From NCBI GenBank assembly GCA_019693395.1, contig JAAMXP010001990.1, positions 1-31,248 on the forward strand: a DNA stretch of 31,248 nt, given 5' to 3'. Under the pieces are notes generated by a model that had not been told where the DNA came from, did no database searches, and worked only from the letters and a program-made list of their open reading frames with translations. Positions 1-10,979 of the stretch are shown here, piece after piece. Numbering within the stretch: the stretch's first letter is position 1; every line of letters starts with the position of its first letter. This DNA is from Ettlia oleoabundans (taxonomy: Eukaryota; Chlorophyta; Chlorophyceae; Chlamydomonadales). The translations under genes were made by a program, and so were the position numbers.

Positions 1-182
1 GGGGGGGGGGCAGGAGGGTGACCAGCCACATGTGGTGGGAGGCCCCTGAGGGCCATCAACGGCTACTTGCGCATAAAACACGTGAACGAAGCACACCCTG
101 CCAGGAGCTCACAGAGCACTAAACCAAAGGCGGGGCCCTCCGTTTCAAGCGCTGCCCTGTACTGCCGGCTGTATTGCTTTAC
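1..182 (-). other. Partial last visible intron of PRMT5
   Basis: After exon 11 ends with CACGG then GTAAAG (donor at 182), no further PRMT5 coding, such as the expected HGFAGYF block, can be read before the left edge. The window begins with a run of ten G. Confidence 0.6.
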
Positions 183-1675
183 CCGTGCCTCCCGGTGGCG
201 TGCAGTCAAACTGCATGCGGGTGCTGCGCGTGTTGTCGATGCAGTGCGAGCGGTTGGGGTGCTCAAAGGTGAACACCTCCTGCAGCAGGCACAGCGGGCA
301 CGGCGGTAGGCCGCACAGTGGGACCAGAACCAACGCAAACTTGCATCAATGGGGTGACGTGCTGGGCTGTACTGTATTGTAAGCTTGCCAGCACACTCTG
401 ACGGACAGCCAGATAGCAGGCAAAGGCCAGGCAGTACTCAGCCATACTCACGCACATCAGGAAACTGGTAGCATGCTTGCAATGGTCGGGCAGCTGCAAT
501 GCTTGTGGCAATGCGCATTGTAAAGGCAGCAATGCGGTGCACCTGAGTGGGTGCCAGGGGGCAGAACTTGAACAGCTTCACCACGTAGGCCGTCTCAAAG
601 TGCTCCACGTCATCGTGGGCCTGCTTGGACAACACCCGGGGAAATTTGGTTGTATTTTGCATGTGTCAGCTGCAGGAATCGGATACACGCTTGGTTTGAG
701 CAGGAAATGAGTGTGGGCTTGCGGTGGTTCCTATCACAGATGCTCACGAACAGCAGATGAGTGCATAGCTGGCAAACTCGTGCCCTCCACACCGGCTGGT
801 CGGCCCACCCTTTGCCGGCCACCCACCCTGACGTCGTTCCAGAGCTTGTGGCAGGTGATTGGCTGCAGGTAGGAGGTGTATGCCTGTGGTATCGACACTC
901 CGTCTGGCTTGAGGAAGCGCTGGGCGCCATCAAGGCATTCGGGTGACAGCTCGTTGTCGCCAAAGGAACCCAACAGCTCGCTGCACAGGAAAAAGGAGTG
1001 TGGGGGTGGGAAGTGCACTCATGCGTGTGCGTGGTGGTGGTGATGGTGATGGTGGTGGTGGTGGTGGTGACGGTGACGGTGGTGGTGGTGGAGGTGGTGT
1101 GTGTGTGTGTGTGCGTGTGTGTGTGTGGGGGGGGGGGCTTACATTGTCTGCTCGGCCCCCTTCACACCTTTGGGGCCCTCAAACACTGAACACCAATCCA
1201 GTAAAATACCCGAGCAATAACACATTTTCCTTTTTTCTTAAACCAGCCGCACCTGGCCCCCCATCATCCACAACCACCACCACACCGCACCCACCTGACC
1301 AGTATGTCTGCCAGCTCAGGCGCCTCCCACTCCCGCATGTCAGCCGGCACCACAGTGACAACGCCCTGCCAGCCGTCAGCCACCACCCGGTTGTGCAGCG
1401 TGACCACTGCGTTGGGGTTTTTCTCCACCGCAAACACCCTGCATGGCATGGGAGCGGGTGGGGCAGGTGCCCTGAGTGCAGGGGTGAACATTGCAGGGCT
1501 TTGCAGGGGTCAAGACAATGCAGGGGCGTTCGCTGATGGTGCAAGTCTGCAGAGGCCGGGGGAGGATGGAAGTGGCTGAGGCGGGTGGCACACCGCTCGT
1601 CAGCACAGCAAGCATTCAGCATGGCCGATGCAGGACGTTTGTGACTCACTTAATGCAGGGCTGTAGTGAGGGTGG

Positions 1676-1738
<63 letters not shown>

Positions 1739-2697
1739 CGAACCCTAGCAACACCATGACTGCGGGCCACCAATTCCTACTGGCTGTGGCAGCATGCCTG
1801 CAATGCCGCAACATGCAGAGGCGCTAAAGATCTCATGCCTATATAGGGCGAATACAATCCCTTTGGCTGATACACACCTGAGTTTACGCCGCGCTCGCAC
1901 CGAGGCCCGCAGGGATGCCGCCACCAGCGGGCCCCGCCCCGCACCCACCACCATCAGCACGGTGGTGCGGCTCTCCGCCTCCTCCTGCAAAACAAATCAG
2001 TTGGACACCGGGGGAGCATTAAGACACAGAAGGGGACATGCTTACAGCCAGTTGCTACAAACCCATGGCAGTCACACAGAATGGGGAGGGGGGCTTGCGT
2101 TGCTGGAAGCCGAACAGACACCCCATGCAGCATGGTACTCTGTACACAGGTACACACAGCATCAACAATGCAAGCTTCCAACAAAATGCAATGCCACAGC
2201 ATATACTTTAGAACGGGCTAAAACAAAACAGTCAAACCGCTGGCCGCTTGCAAACAGTTCCTCCCCTCCCCTGCCCAGCTTGAGCAGCACCCACCTCTGG
2301 CACTCTGTCAAGCAGGCAGCGATACACAGCTTCCTCGTAGGTGCTGTACTTCATGTCGTCCCGCTCAAACGTCTCGTACGTCTGGCTCTCCAGGTTGTCC
2401 TGAAGAGGCTGCAGTGGTGACTGCAGACCCCGGTGGGGCGGCGGGGTGGAGGGTTTTGTTTGGTTTAGGGGGCGTTAATGCTCGAGGCCAGGAGGGCAAG
2501 CGGGGGTGCTGGCTTGCGGCGCCTTGCGGAGCACTCTTTGACCCGCCCCTAGCCGCATAAAACCAGTGCTGTGTGCCTGAGCCCACATCAGACACATGAG
2601 CATTCCAGAGCTCCACCGAGATGCCACAACAGCGAGTGTGCATGTGCGTGAACGCGTGTGTATGTTTTTGTGCATGCATGTGGCCCTGCACTTGCAC

Positions 2698-2733
<36 letters not shown>

Positions 2734-4967
2734 ACATGCACGCGTGCATGTTTTTGTGCATGTGTGTGTGCACTTGTACGTGTGCTTGTGCATGGGCGCG
2801 TGCATGTTTTTGTGCATGTGGGTGTGCACTTGTGCGTGTGCGTGTGCATGGGCGCGTGCATGTTTTTGTGCATGTGGGTGTGCACTTGCGTGTGTGTTGT
2901 GAGTAGAGCATGCTTGCCTGCAGGTAATCGCGGTATCCCATCTCCACCATCTCCTGCTCGCTGCTCGCCTCAATCTTCCTGCACCAGCACCGAGCACACA
3001 GCTGCACCTTGGCAGAGATTGCTGCGTGCTGCCTTGCGCACAACACATTCGCTGCACTTGGACGGCTAGACGGAGCAGGCTGCACACAAATGTGCAGGGT
3101 CGACGCTAGCACGGCCCTCCCAGATGCCCTGCCCAGCAGGTAAGGCAGCCTGCCTACTCTCACGCAACCCCTCTGCGTCGCGCCCCATCTCAAGACCTTT
3201 TGCCCTCCAGGCACAAACCGTCAGCCACAAGGAACAAGGCTGAGCCCCCACCCCTGTGCCTCACCTGAACAGGTAGGAGAGGTACTCCCAATACACCCGC
3301 AGCGGGTTCTGGTGCACAGCTGCCGCCGCAACGGCGCCCTCAGGCACCACGGCCACCGCGTTGCTGGGAGGCTGATCGGGGGGCGTGTGCTGCGCGTTGC
3401 CCGACAGCACAACCTACACACAGAAATAGGGTCGTGTTGGTAGTTGGTTGTCCGCACATGCAAAGCAATACCCAACGGGACGTTGAATAGGGCATGAACT
3501 TATTGACCTTACACCTCCTGCTTCAGGCCGCCCTTGAAGGACCACTACGTCATTTATCGCTGCCGCAGAATTGCAAGCAATCTGCCCGGCACATGGTACT
3601 TAGAACATCCTACCCACCCAACCACCTAACCACCCACCCACCCTTACTCTACCACCAGCGCAACACACATACACACCCCATCCCACCCACCCCCACAAGC
3701 CTGCTCGTCCCCCAGCCACCTGCACGTTGCGCTTGAAGCAGTCTGTGAGAAAGTCCTGGTGGCGCTTGGGCAGGGCGGGGTAGCCGCGCTTGTTTGTCAT
3801 GAAGGTGGCGGTTGGCACCAGCACAGCCCTGGGAATCCAGGGAGTAGCAGAAGCAGGCAGCAGTGGGTGTGGCAGACGGAGGCGGCGGCACACTTCCAGG
3901 AACGTGCCATGCGCTTTGCGGTGTGGGCAGGCCTGGACTGGCAATCAACAGGCGTTCAGCAGCAGCAGGGACGCTGGGTTTTTGGCGGCACCATTGACGG
4001 CTGCAAGGCGAGGGGTGGTGGTGGTAGTAGGAAGGGGCAGAGGGGCCTCACTTGAGGGGCTCCCCTCTCCAGCGAGCCAGGTCATCGTCTGATGGCAGGT
4101 CAGCACCCAGCTCCAGCAGCACGCCAAGCCGAGGGTGGTGGTGGCACAGGAAGCGAACCTGGTTCCACCACTCCCAAGGATCAGAGGCCAACACATCCCC
4201 GTTACCGCTGCCTGCTGTGCCGCCGTTTGCTGCGCCATTTGCTGCCGCTGGTGCTGCCAATGGTGGTGACAGCGGCGCGGCGGCGGGTATACGCAACCAG
4301 AGTGCCATGCTTGCGAGGCCGCCAAGTGTGTGGTTGATGATGCGCGCGTAGTTGGCGGCATTGAGGGGCTGCGGGGGCGGCGGCAGCACCACTGCCTGCA
4401 GCGACAGGTGCGCTGCCCATGCCAGCTCCTGTTGTAGCGCGGCCTGAGAGTCCCGGGCTAAAGGTTGGCTCTCAGAGTCGCAATCAATCCAAGGACTGAC
4501 CTTGCCCACCACCTGGCTGCCCCACTGCCCCGAGCTCAGCAGCAGGTCGGAGCGGGTGAAGGGCGGCTGGAAGGTACCGCGGGGCAGTACGCTGGGGGCT
4601 GGGCGGCGGTACCGAGGGTGCACCAGAGGCGCCATCGCAAAGTCGAAACCGCACAACAACGCGCTCTGTGGCATAGGGAAGCAACCGAGTGTATGCAACT
4701 TGAGAGCCAGAGTAAACACACAAGCACGTGGCAAGGTGGAGGCATCAACAGCAGTAGTATTGCAACTAGAAATGTCAGCTGGTGGAAGCAAAAGTGCAAA
4801 ACCGGCTGGCAGGGGGCAGGGCAATACATATGGGGCGGTGTGGGTGGGTGGGTGGCGGGGGGGGGCAAATTCCGCACCTCGAGTGTTTCCACAATGTCGC
4901 AGCTGAAGGGGACGTCCAGCCCAGCATATTTGGCATCCCCAAAATCCGTGCGCTTGCCAAGCCCCAT
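183..4967 (-). CDS. PRMT5: Protein arginine methyltransferase 5 (PRMT5/SKB1), 3' end outside window
   Basis: Type II protein arginine methyltransferase: makes symmetric dimethylarginine on histones and Sm proteins, using S-adenosylmethionine. Eleven exons read on the minus strand: 4967-4878, 4665-4052, 3828-3720, 3413-3265, 2978-2918, 2420-2295, 1984-1878, 1438-1295, 980-827, 620-543, 279-183; about 576 residues. The N-terminal TIM-barrel region is exons 1-5. The Rossmann part has VVGAGRGPL (GAGRGP 397-402), [14 protein letters not shown] (E424) and the catalytic double-E loop [15 protein letters not shown] (E468, E477). QTYETFERD keeps the PRMT5-type Phe. [10 protein letters not shown] and VFTFEHPN follow in the beta-barrel. 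The family is about 640 residues, so roughly the last 70-90 are missing past the left edge. The start is the first ATG in frame. Intron 5 uses a GC donor. The gene is divergent from the MYB gene. Identification is very secure; individual junctions slightly less so. Confidence 0.95.
1031..1137 (+). repeat. GGT/GT microsatellite ending in a G-tract
   Basis: A degenerate GGT/GAT/GAC trinucleotide run (about 1031-1099) passes into GT dinucleotides (about 1097-1127) and then an uninterrupted G-run. It lies in PRMT5 intron 8 (1294-981). On the transcribed strand it reads as an ACC/AC/C tract. Confidence 0.95.
1674..1738 (+). repeat. (GGCA)16 tetranucleotide microsatellite
   Basis: A perfect GGCA array of about 16 units inside PRMT5 intron 7 (1877-1439). 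It reads TGCC on the transcribed strand. Confidence 0.97.
2640..2895 (+). repeat. 56-bp GT-rich minisatellite plus (CGTG)n
   Basis: Three tandem copies of a 56-bp unit starting CGCGTGCATGTTTTTGTGCA: 2741-2796, 2797-2852 and a partial copy from 2853 to about 2895. Copies 2 and 3 are almost identical; copy 1 differs at a few bases. A diverged copy lies at about 2650-2700, separated from the array by a (CGTG)n tract at 2700-2731. All of it is in PRMT5 intron 5, the GC-donor intron. Confidence 0.93.
4838..4866 (+). repeat. G-rich GGGT tract
   Basis: GTGTGGGTGGGTGGGTGG followed by a run of at least nine G, within PRMT5 intron 1 (4877-4666), close to the donor. Four or more G-triplets with short loops make it a G-quadruplex candidate; on the transcript it is C-rich. 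Confidence 0.7.
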
Positions 4968-5196
4968 TATCAAGGTGGTGCAGGGCAGTCAGAAGGTGCG
5001 CACTGTGCCCTGTGGCAATAGGGTGGAGCATGGTGTGGGTGGCGGGCGGCGGGAACAGGTTGGGAACAGCGGTGCGCAGTGCACCGCACGCGAGGCACGG
5101 AGCTCTGATGTACGCATTTGAAGGGCAATAACACCCCCTCCGCAAGCTGAAGCGCGCATCACCCAGCCATCAAGCCGCATGCCCACCTGACTTGTG

Positions 5197-5204
5197 TATA
5201 TATA
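5197..5204 (-). promoter_or_regulatory. Possible TATA element of PRMT5
   Basis: TATATATA, palindromic, about 230 bp upstream of the PRMT5 ATG on the minus strand. It is the only clear TATA-like element in the PRMT5-MYB divergent spacer. No transcription start can be read directly, so this is a weak call. Confidence 0.25.
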
Positions 5205-6116
5205 CTCTCAAATCAATCACTTCAAATCAACGAACAAACACTTGTGACAAAATGAGCTCAGGATCGTCCTGCGGCTCCTGCTGAACAACTTGGTTCCAGG
5301 CTGGCGTTGCTCGTGCCGCTTGGGCTGTCTGCGCCACGAAATGGCGGCCTTGCCATGCACCGTGGCATCGCATGCGTGGCATAATGCGTCATTCCTAGGG
5401 TACATGAGGAGGTCCATGTGTAAGTCTAGGCATCTGTCTCCCGCCAACCCTCACTATTGAGAGGGTCACACTGGCGCTGCCATGCATCATGATTACCAGC
5501 AGCACGGACATGGTTTTCCTCACTCCTTGGTCAAAAATCGCCTGTATACCACGTGCATACAACACGTATGACTCAGACCTACTAAAACAACATTCTCTGC
5601 TCTGCACCGCAATTGTTGCGGCGGAGGCCGGCTGCAGCTGCAAATGGCGCCCGCCCTGCTGGCAGAAGTTTGATCACTCTCTCGCATTTTGCTCCGTGAA
5701 CTCATGCCTCCTATTTCTCAAGTGTTATTCGCGACCTGATTGAGGTCGACGGTCGGGTAAGGCCACCTTGAAACCTATCGACCATTGGTTGCCGACGACT
5801 GGAGCGGCGCAAACCACACCCTGATTTCGCCACGGCTATAGATTCCGACGGATTCGCCAGTCGAAATCCAATGAAGCAGCAATAGGGGCGCCTTCTGGGA
5901 GGCAGCCAGCAGGCACTAGGTGCGCATCGCCTCCTTGTCGCAGAAGCAGTGTGGCTCTGCCTGCCTCCCTTGCACTCATATAATTCGGTTAGACTTGACA
6001 AGATTCTTAAAGCTGCCTCGGCTGCTGCGGGGGCCGGGTTGGTGCCCGGGGCCGCGCCATCACCCCTTGACTTCCTTCAGGGCTCCAACTCCATCCTCCG
6101 GCAGCCTCGCAGTAAC

Positions 6117-6164
6117 ATGTTTCCATCATCTAAAGAGCTGCACAACTGTTGTGCAGAGCGCTGA
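6117..6164 (+). other. Short upstream ORF in the MYB leader
   Basis: A 15-codon ORF (MFPSSKELHNCCAER, then TGA) beginning at the only ATG between 5920 and the presumed MYB start at 6232, and in a different frame from it. If the leader begins upstream of 6117, scanning ribosomes would meet it first and MYB translation could be reduced or need re-initiation. It could be simple chance. Confidence 0.35.
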
Positions 6165-6231
6165 CTTTGGGCCGGCAAGTGCGGCGGCGCCAACGACAGC
6201 CCGCATAGCCTACACACTGCCAAGGCCAGCC

Positions 6232-9200
6232 ATGCCAGGGACCGAGGAGTTTTGCAGCGACTTTAGCCTCGAGGAGGAGGAGGAAGAAGAGCAGGAAGAG
6301 GATGACGACGACGAGGATGAGACGCCCAGCAGCGGTAGCAAGTCGCGGCGGCGCAGCAGGCGGCAGCGCGGCGGGGCCAACCGCAGCTCAAAGTCCTCCT
6401 GGATGCCTCACGAGGACGAACTGCTCACCAGGTGGGCTGTTGGGAACAGCAGCAGGCCTGGGGATGCGCAGGGATGGTCAGCAAAGCTCTTGATTCGTAT
6501 GCCACCCTGCATTGCACTGCTAACGCTGCACTGGTCAACCTCCCTTATCCCGGCTAGCTAGCACCAGCGGCTGCCGAGCGCCGCCACTCGCCACATTGAT
6601 ACCGTGCTGACCCGCTGCCTGCTGCCCTGTGCCCACCACATGGTTCAGGCTGGTCCAGGAGCACGGTCAGAGCAACTGGAGCCTTATTGCCAAGCACTTT
6701 GCGGGGCGCATTGGCAAGCAGTGCCGGGAGCGGTGGCACAATCAGCTACGCCCCGACATCAAGCGAGAGGCCTGGGATGCGGCTGAGGAGCGACTGCTCA
6801 TAGAGTCCCACAAACGCATCGGCAACAAGTGGGCCGACATTGCAAAGCTCATCCCCGGCAGGACGGAGAACGCAGTGAAGAACCACTGGAACGCCACTCT
6901 GAGGCGCAAGGATGCCGGGCGGGGCGGGGGCCCCGTCGGCCGCGGCAACACGCTGCTCAAGGAATACATGAAAGTTATCAAAGTGGGGGTGGGGGCTGGC
7001 CGCAAGGGTGGCGGCAGCAAGCGGCGAGCGGCGCGTGCGGTATCAGAGGAGAGTGATGGAGGTGAGGAGGCAGAGGAGAGCAGGCACAGCGCAGCGGCGG
7101 CAGCAGCGAGGTGGAGACCTCACACAGGCAGGCAGCAGCGCGCCAGGCTGTCTTCCGCACCTCCTGCCGCCGCTGACGCGGTGGAAGTGGCGGCAATGGG
7201 GGCGGGGCCAGCAGGGCAGCGGTCATCTGCACCAGTGGAGAGCGGCGCACCCCCCAGGGTCTTGGAGCTAGCTTCCCTGTTTGGCAGCGCTGCTCAGCAG
7301 CTGGCCCCAGGCCCGGGTGGTGCACCCCCCAACCTGTCCAGCCTGCACCACCACACCCAGCAGCAGCAACTCCTGCAATTCCCAGCGCTGACGCTCGGCG
7401 GCCAGCAGACGGTGCTGCCCATCATTGCAGGGTACACCCTCCACGCGGCCAGCACCGGCATGGCGACCCGCAGCTGCAGCGCTGGGCGCGGGGCCTCAGC
7501 TGCCACCCACCTCGTTTTCAGTCCTGTGACAAGCGCCCCCGCTGCCACCCCCGACCCCACTACCACAAGCACTGCCAAGGTATGCCATCAGCTGGACACA
7601 GCACAAGGCTGCTCTTTTTTTGGCTTTCTAAACCTGCTCACTGCGCCTTTATGAAAACGAAACAAGCACAGCCGCATAAAGGCGTGCATAACAGTGTGGG
7701 CTGCTTTCCAGCCTCCTCTGCACCATCTTCATCCATCAAGGCAAAACTCACTTTCCGTTATTATAACCAGCCATTCCCTCTCCTTTCCACATCCATCGAC
7801 CCAAATCACGCGTGTGTGTGTGCGTGTGTTTGTCTCGAAGGATGCGGCGGTGAGCGCCCTGAGCCGTGAATTCGACCTGATGCTACACAAGCGTCAGCGC
7901 CGCCGCCCATCCAGCTCAAGTGGTGGTGGCGGTACCAATGGCACTACAGGCGGTACCAGTGGGCGTGGCCCTCCCTCCACTCCCGAGCTGGACACAATCA
8001 TGGACTGGCTGACTGCTGCCAATGGCCCCGGTCCCTCACCCTCTACTGCAGCCGGAGGCGTCGCCAAGCAGCTGGTGGGTAGGGGTAGGCTGGGTGGGTG
8101 GATGGGTGCGTTCTTGGGTGGCAACCTTGCAGTGTGCATGTGCTATATTTCCGATCAGCTGCATCCAACACGTGCATGCCGCAGAGGACCTTGCTTTACC
8201 ATGCATGCAGCCAAAATTGAACGAGTGGAAGTGCCTTCAGAACTAAATCAACCCCCCCTCTCTTGCAACACAACTGAGAGCTCTCACAAGCCTGCAACCT
8301 CATTGCTCCTTCCCTCCTTGAACCTGCAGCTGACACCAACGCCGTTGGCTCTGCCGCACAGCTCCGGCATGCAGGCAGGGGACGGCGCATCAGGGGAGCC
8401 GTCCTTACGGGATGCCTTCAAGACCCCAGACATACCCATGCTTGGTGTGGCGCTCTTCTCCCCACACACCCAGGTAAACAGAGACAACAGTGCCGAGACT
8501 GCTAGCGAGCAACGCAGCTGGCTGCCACAGCTGCCGCTCCTGCCCCTGCCACTTACCAACTCGGCATGCAGTGTGGGTTCATGCTTGTATAACACTCGGG
8601 GCTCGCAACTGCCTTGAAAGTGTGGGCCCCAGGCACCCAGATTTTCATAGCTCCCCACCCTTTTGGTTGACCCCTGCGGATTGCATGCCATCGCTTCTAT
8701 TCCACAACACCATTTTGATTGGGGTGAGATCTCAATGCTCCAATCAATCTGCCCTACCTGCCTCCCCGCAGTCCCAGCTAGACTTCAGCAGCAGCCTAGG
8801 GGGCGACCTGCTGCTGGAGGTGGGCCAGGATCCCCTGGGAATCGGCATCCTCTCACCCACCCTGCTGGGCCGGCAGCCGCAGCCCCCGCCACAGGAGCGG
8901 CAGCAGCAGCAGGAGCAAAGGGAGACGCACCTGCGCCCCGGCAGCAGCATGAGCAGCGTGCAGCCCGCGCAGCTGCTGACAAGCTCCAGCGCCGGCCAAG
9001 CTGCCGCTGCCGCTGCTGCCGCCGCTTCCACGCGCCTCTCCTCCGCCGCCCAGTCCAGCCAGGGCCACCCAGGCGGCAGCGGCATGGCCACCCGCAACCG
9101 CCGTAGCGACGTGGGCGACAGCGCGTACGTGCGCTCGCCTGCGGGCGTTCCATCGTTGTTCAAGTCGCCGGATGCGCATCAGGCGCGACAGCAGTACCAG

Positions 9201-9998
9201 CAGCCGCACCAGCAGCAGCAGCAGCAGCACCAACAGCAGCAGGCTCTGTCCCAGCGGCAGCAGCGCCGCTCCTCACTCTTCTCTCCCGGCAGGGGTTGTT
9301 ACAGCCCCCAGCTGCTTAGCCCCCTGGCGCGGCCTGCACTGGGCGCCGGCAGCAGCGAAGCGACGGGTAGCCAGGTATTCCCTGCACCGGTGGCGGTGAG
9401 CGGCCCCGGCAGGAACCTTATCACTGTGCAGACGGGCAAGCTGGAAAGCTTGGATAGATACCTGGCAGAGGTGAGGGCCCAGCCGTACAGCTAGCCATGT
9501 TCGCATGAAGTGACAGGTTTGCTATCCTGCTTGCTCTATATCATGCAATTGCGGGCCAAATGAGATAGATCTGATGGACCTTTGAGCTCAGCTGCCCTTG
9601 CTTGTCACACTAGCCCATTCCTGTGTACTGAGTACGGGTCTGTTCCCCCCTCTCCCACCTCCCTTGCTGCCCTGCAGCTGCACAGCGCGGGGCTGGAGGT
9701 CGCCACTTACACCGGCTGCGTGCCGGGGCTGTGCGTGGGACGGGCAATTCCTGCCCAGGCAGCAGCGGCCGAGGGGCTGCGGACTCGGCTGCAGGAGGTA
9801 GTGGTAGATTTTTGTTCCAGCATCCGGGCCCATAGCAGGCGGGAGTGCCTGGGGGATATGCTAGTGGCCCTGCGGCTGGGCCCACTGGGGCAGGGAGAGG
9901 CCGGGCTGGTGGTGGCGGTTGCTGCAGCGCGGTGGAACCCAGCGGTGGCGGCGGTGCAGCAGGCGGTTACCCACCTGCGCAGCATTGAGCTGCAATGA
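6232..9998 (+). CDS. R2R3-MYB transcription factor
   Basis: Sequence-specific nuclear transcription factor, about 842 residues. Six exons: 6232-6431, 6649-7579, 7841-8074, 8330-8473, 8772-9470, 9678-9998. An acidic run (residues 14-30) and a basic patch (about 38-46) precede two MYB repeats. R2 has Trp 57, 77 and 96; R3 has Trp 109, 128 and 147, with helix-3 motifs [17 protein letters not shown] and [18 protein letters not shown]. These resemble the land-plant MYB98/MYB115/MYB118-type group. HKRQRRRP in exon 3 may be a nuclear localisation signal. The rest is Gln-, Ser- and Ala-rich low complexity (poly-Gln near 9190-9270), typical of activation regions. The final exon encodes about 107 ordered-looking residues I do not recognise. 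Position 6232 is the first ATG in this frame; an upstream coding exon cannot be excluded. Target genes cannot be inferred. Confidence 0.9.
9190..9262 (+). repeat. CAG/CAA tract encoding poly-glutamine
   Basis: A run of mixed CAG, CAC and CAA codons in MYB exon 5 encodes a Gln-rich stretch interrupted by His, Pro and Tyr. It is in frame and part of the protein. Such tracts vary in length between alleles. Confidence 0.85.
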
Positions 9999-10979
9999 CA
10001 CGGCAGGGCAGGCCAGCAAAGGTCGCACCTTGCAGTGATGAGCGGTCTAGCTGCCTGCACCGTGGTGTTTGGCAGGATACACACTCGCATGACTTATGGT
10101 ATGTATGAAAGATTCTGCCAGAGTATCTCCCACTATGCTGACCCCAATGATCCACCCACTGACGACTGGGAGCTGACTAAACAAATTTTACAACCAATTG
10201 ACCGATCGATGAGGAGTGCAGTGCAACAAACCAACAAACGAACAACACCATCAGGGAAGACATAATAGAAAAGACAGAACGAAAACCCCAGAGTGCACGC
10301 CAGGAGCGCAGCAAGGAAAGTGTTGATGAAAAAAAGGGGAACCTATTGGAGATGAGTGGGGCTGCTAATATACCAGAACAGGGTGCGCATGCATGTGTTG
10401 CAGTCTTTGGTGCATGGCGGCAGCGAGGATGCGAAAGGCCTGCAGATTCCCGGCGGCTATCGTACAGAATGAGAATACAGCGGTGCTTGCTAAGGGACGG
10501 AATGAAACAAAGTTCATTTGTTCGGGTTGTGGCAACATGGGAGGCAGTGTACAACCGAGGTGGCCAGCCATATGTGAGGCGGTGTGCCGACAAGGGGGGG
10601 GGGGGGGGGGNACGAAGAGAGGGACTGGAATGTGGGCTGATGGTAAGAAGCCTAGCCTGACGGCAACAATCACGCCACGTCAGGTGGCTGGAAGGGTGGT
10701 GTGCGGTGCAGGGAAGAAGACATGGCACCCGAGTTAGATCGATATGCTTTCAAAGCTTGCATTGCTTTATAGACTGCATGACATGAAAGGACAATAAGGA
10801 GCGCATTCCATGGGGTAGTTGGGCACATGGGTAGACCACAGCACTGAGGCAGCAACAGCGCAGACCCTGAGAGGAAGAGGCGAAATAGGCGAGGGAGACA
10901 GCTGTGGCAGGGGATGAAGCCAGCGACCCTGTCCACCAGCCTTGGATCCAAGGAACCAACAACTGGCGCCAAACACCGC
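9999..10979. other. Convergent 3' intergenic region, MYB-RbcX
   Basis: 981 bp between the two convergent stop codons. It should hold both 3' UTRs. No ORF with family resemblance and no RNA gene is visible. It contains a run of 17 G (10594-10610) followed by a single N at 10611, so sequence and length there are unreliable. A TTACA (TGTAA on the minus strand) near 10188 is the only candidate algal poly(A) signal for the RbcX gene, but it is far from the stop. Confidence 0.6.
10594..10611 (+). other. G17 homopolymer with ambiguous base (assembly weak point)
   Basis: Seventeen G followed by one N. It marks a sequencing or assembly break, probably at a longer G-tract. Confidence 0.9.

Larger units (their letters stand above)
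4968..6231. other. Divergent intergenic region and 5' leaders, PRMT5-MYB
   Basis: About 1.26 kb between the two divergent start codons. No conserved protein, tRNA or repeat is recognisable. The right third (about 5920-6231) has open frames rich in Ala and Ser but no ATG before 6117, which fits an untranslated leader of the MYB gene. Confidence 0.6.

Noticed and set aside
943..1536. A 197-codon plus-strand frame with Gly/Val/Cys repeats
   Set aside because: It is a reading of GGT/GT microsatellites antisense to PRMT5 exons 8 and 9.
2741..2895. Regularly spaced repeats that might suggest a CRISPR array
   Set aside because: The copies are head-to-tail without unique spacers, lie in an intron of a eukaryotic gene, and there are no cas genes.
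2365..3087. A 240-codon minus-strand open frame rich in His, Thr, Cys and Ala
   Set aside because: It is produced by the 56-bp and CGTG repeats in PRMT5 intron 5; only short parts in other frames are true exons.
5160..5920. tRNA, transposon or other genes in the PRMT5-MYB spacer and other intergenic stretches
   Set aside because: No cloverleaf-type B-box, terminal repeats, reverse transcriptase or transposase motifs were seen by eye; a tRNAscan-SE or repeat-library run would be decisive.
5920..6231. N-terminal extension of the MYB protein back to 5920
   Set aside because: The frame is open but the position is GTG, and no ATG occurs before 6232. Without transcript data an upstream coding exon is not supported.
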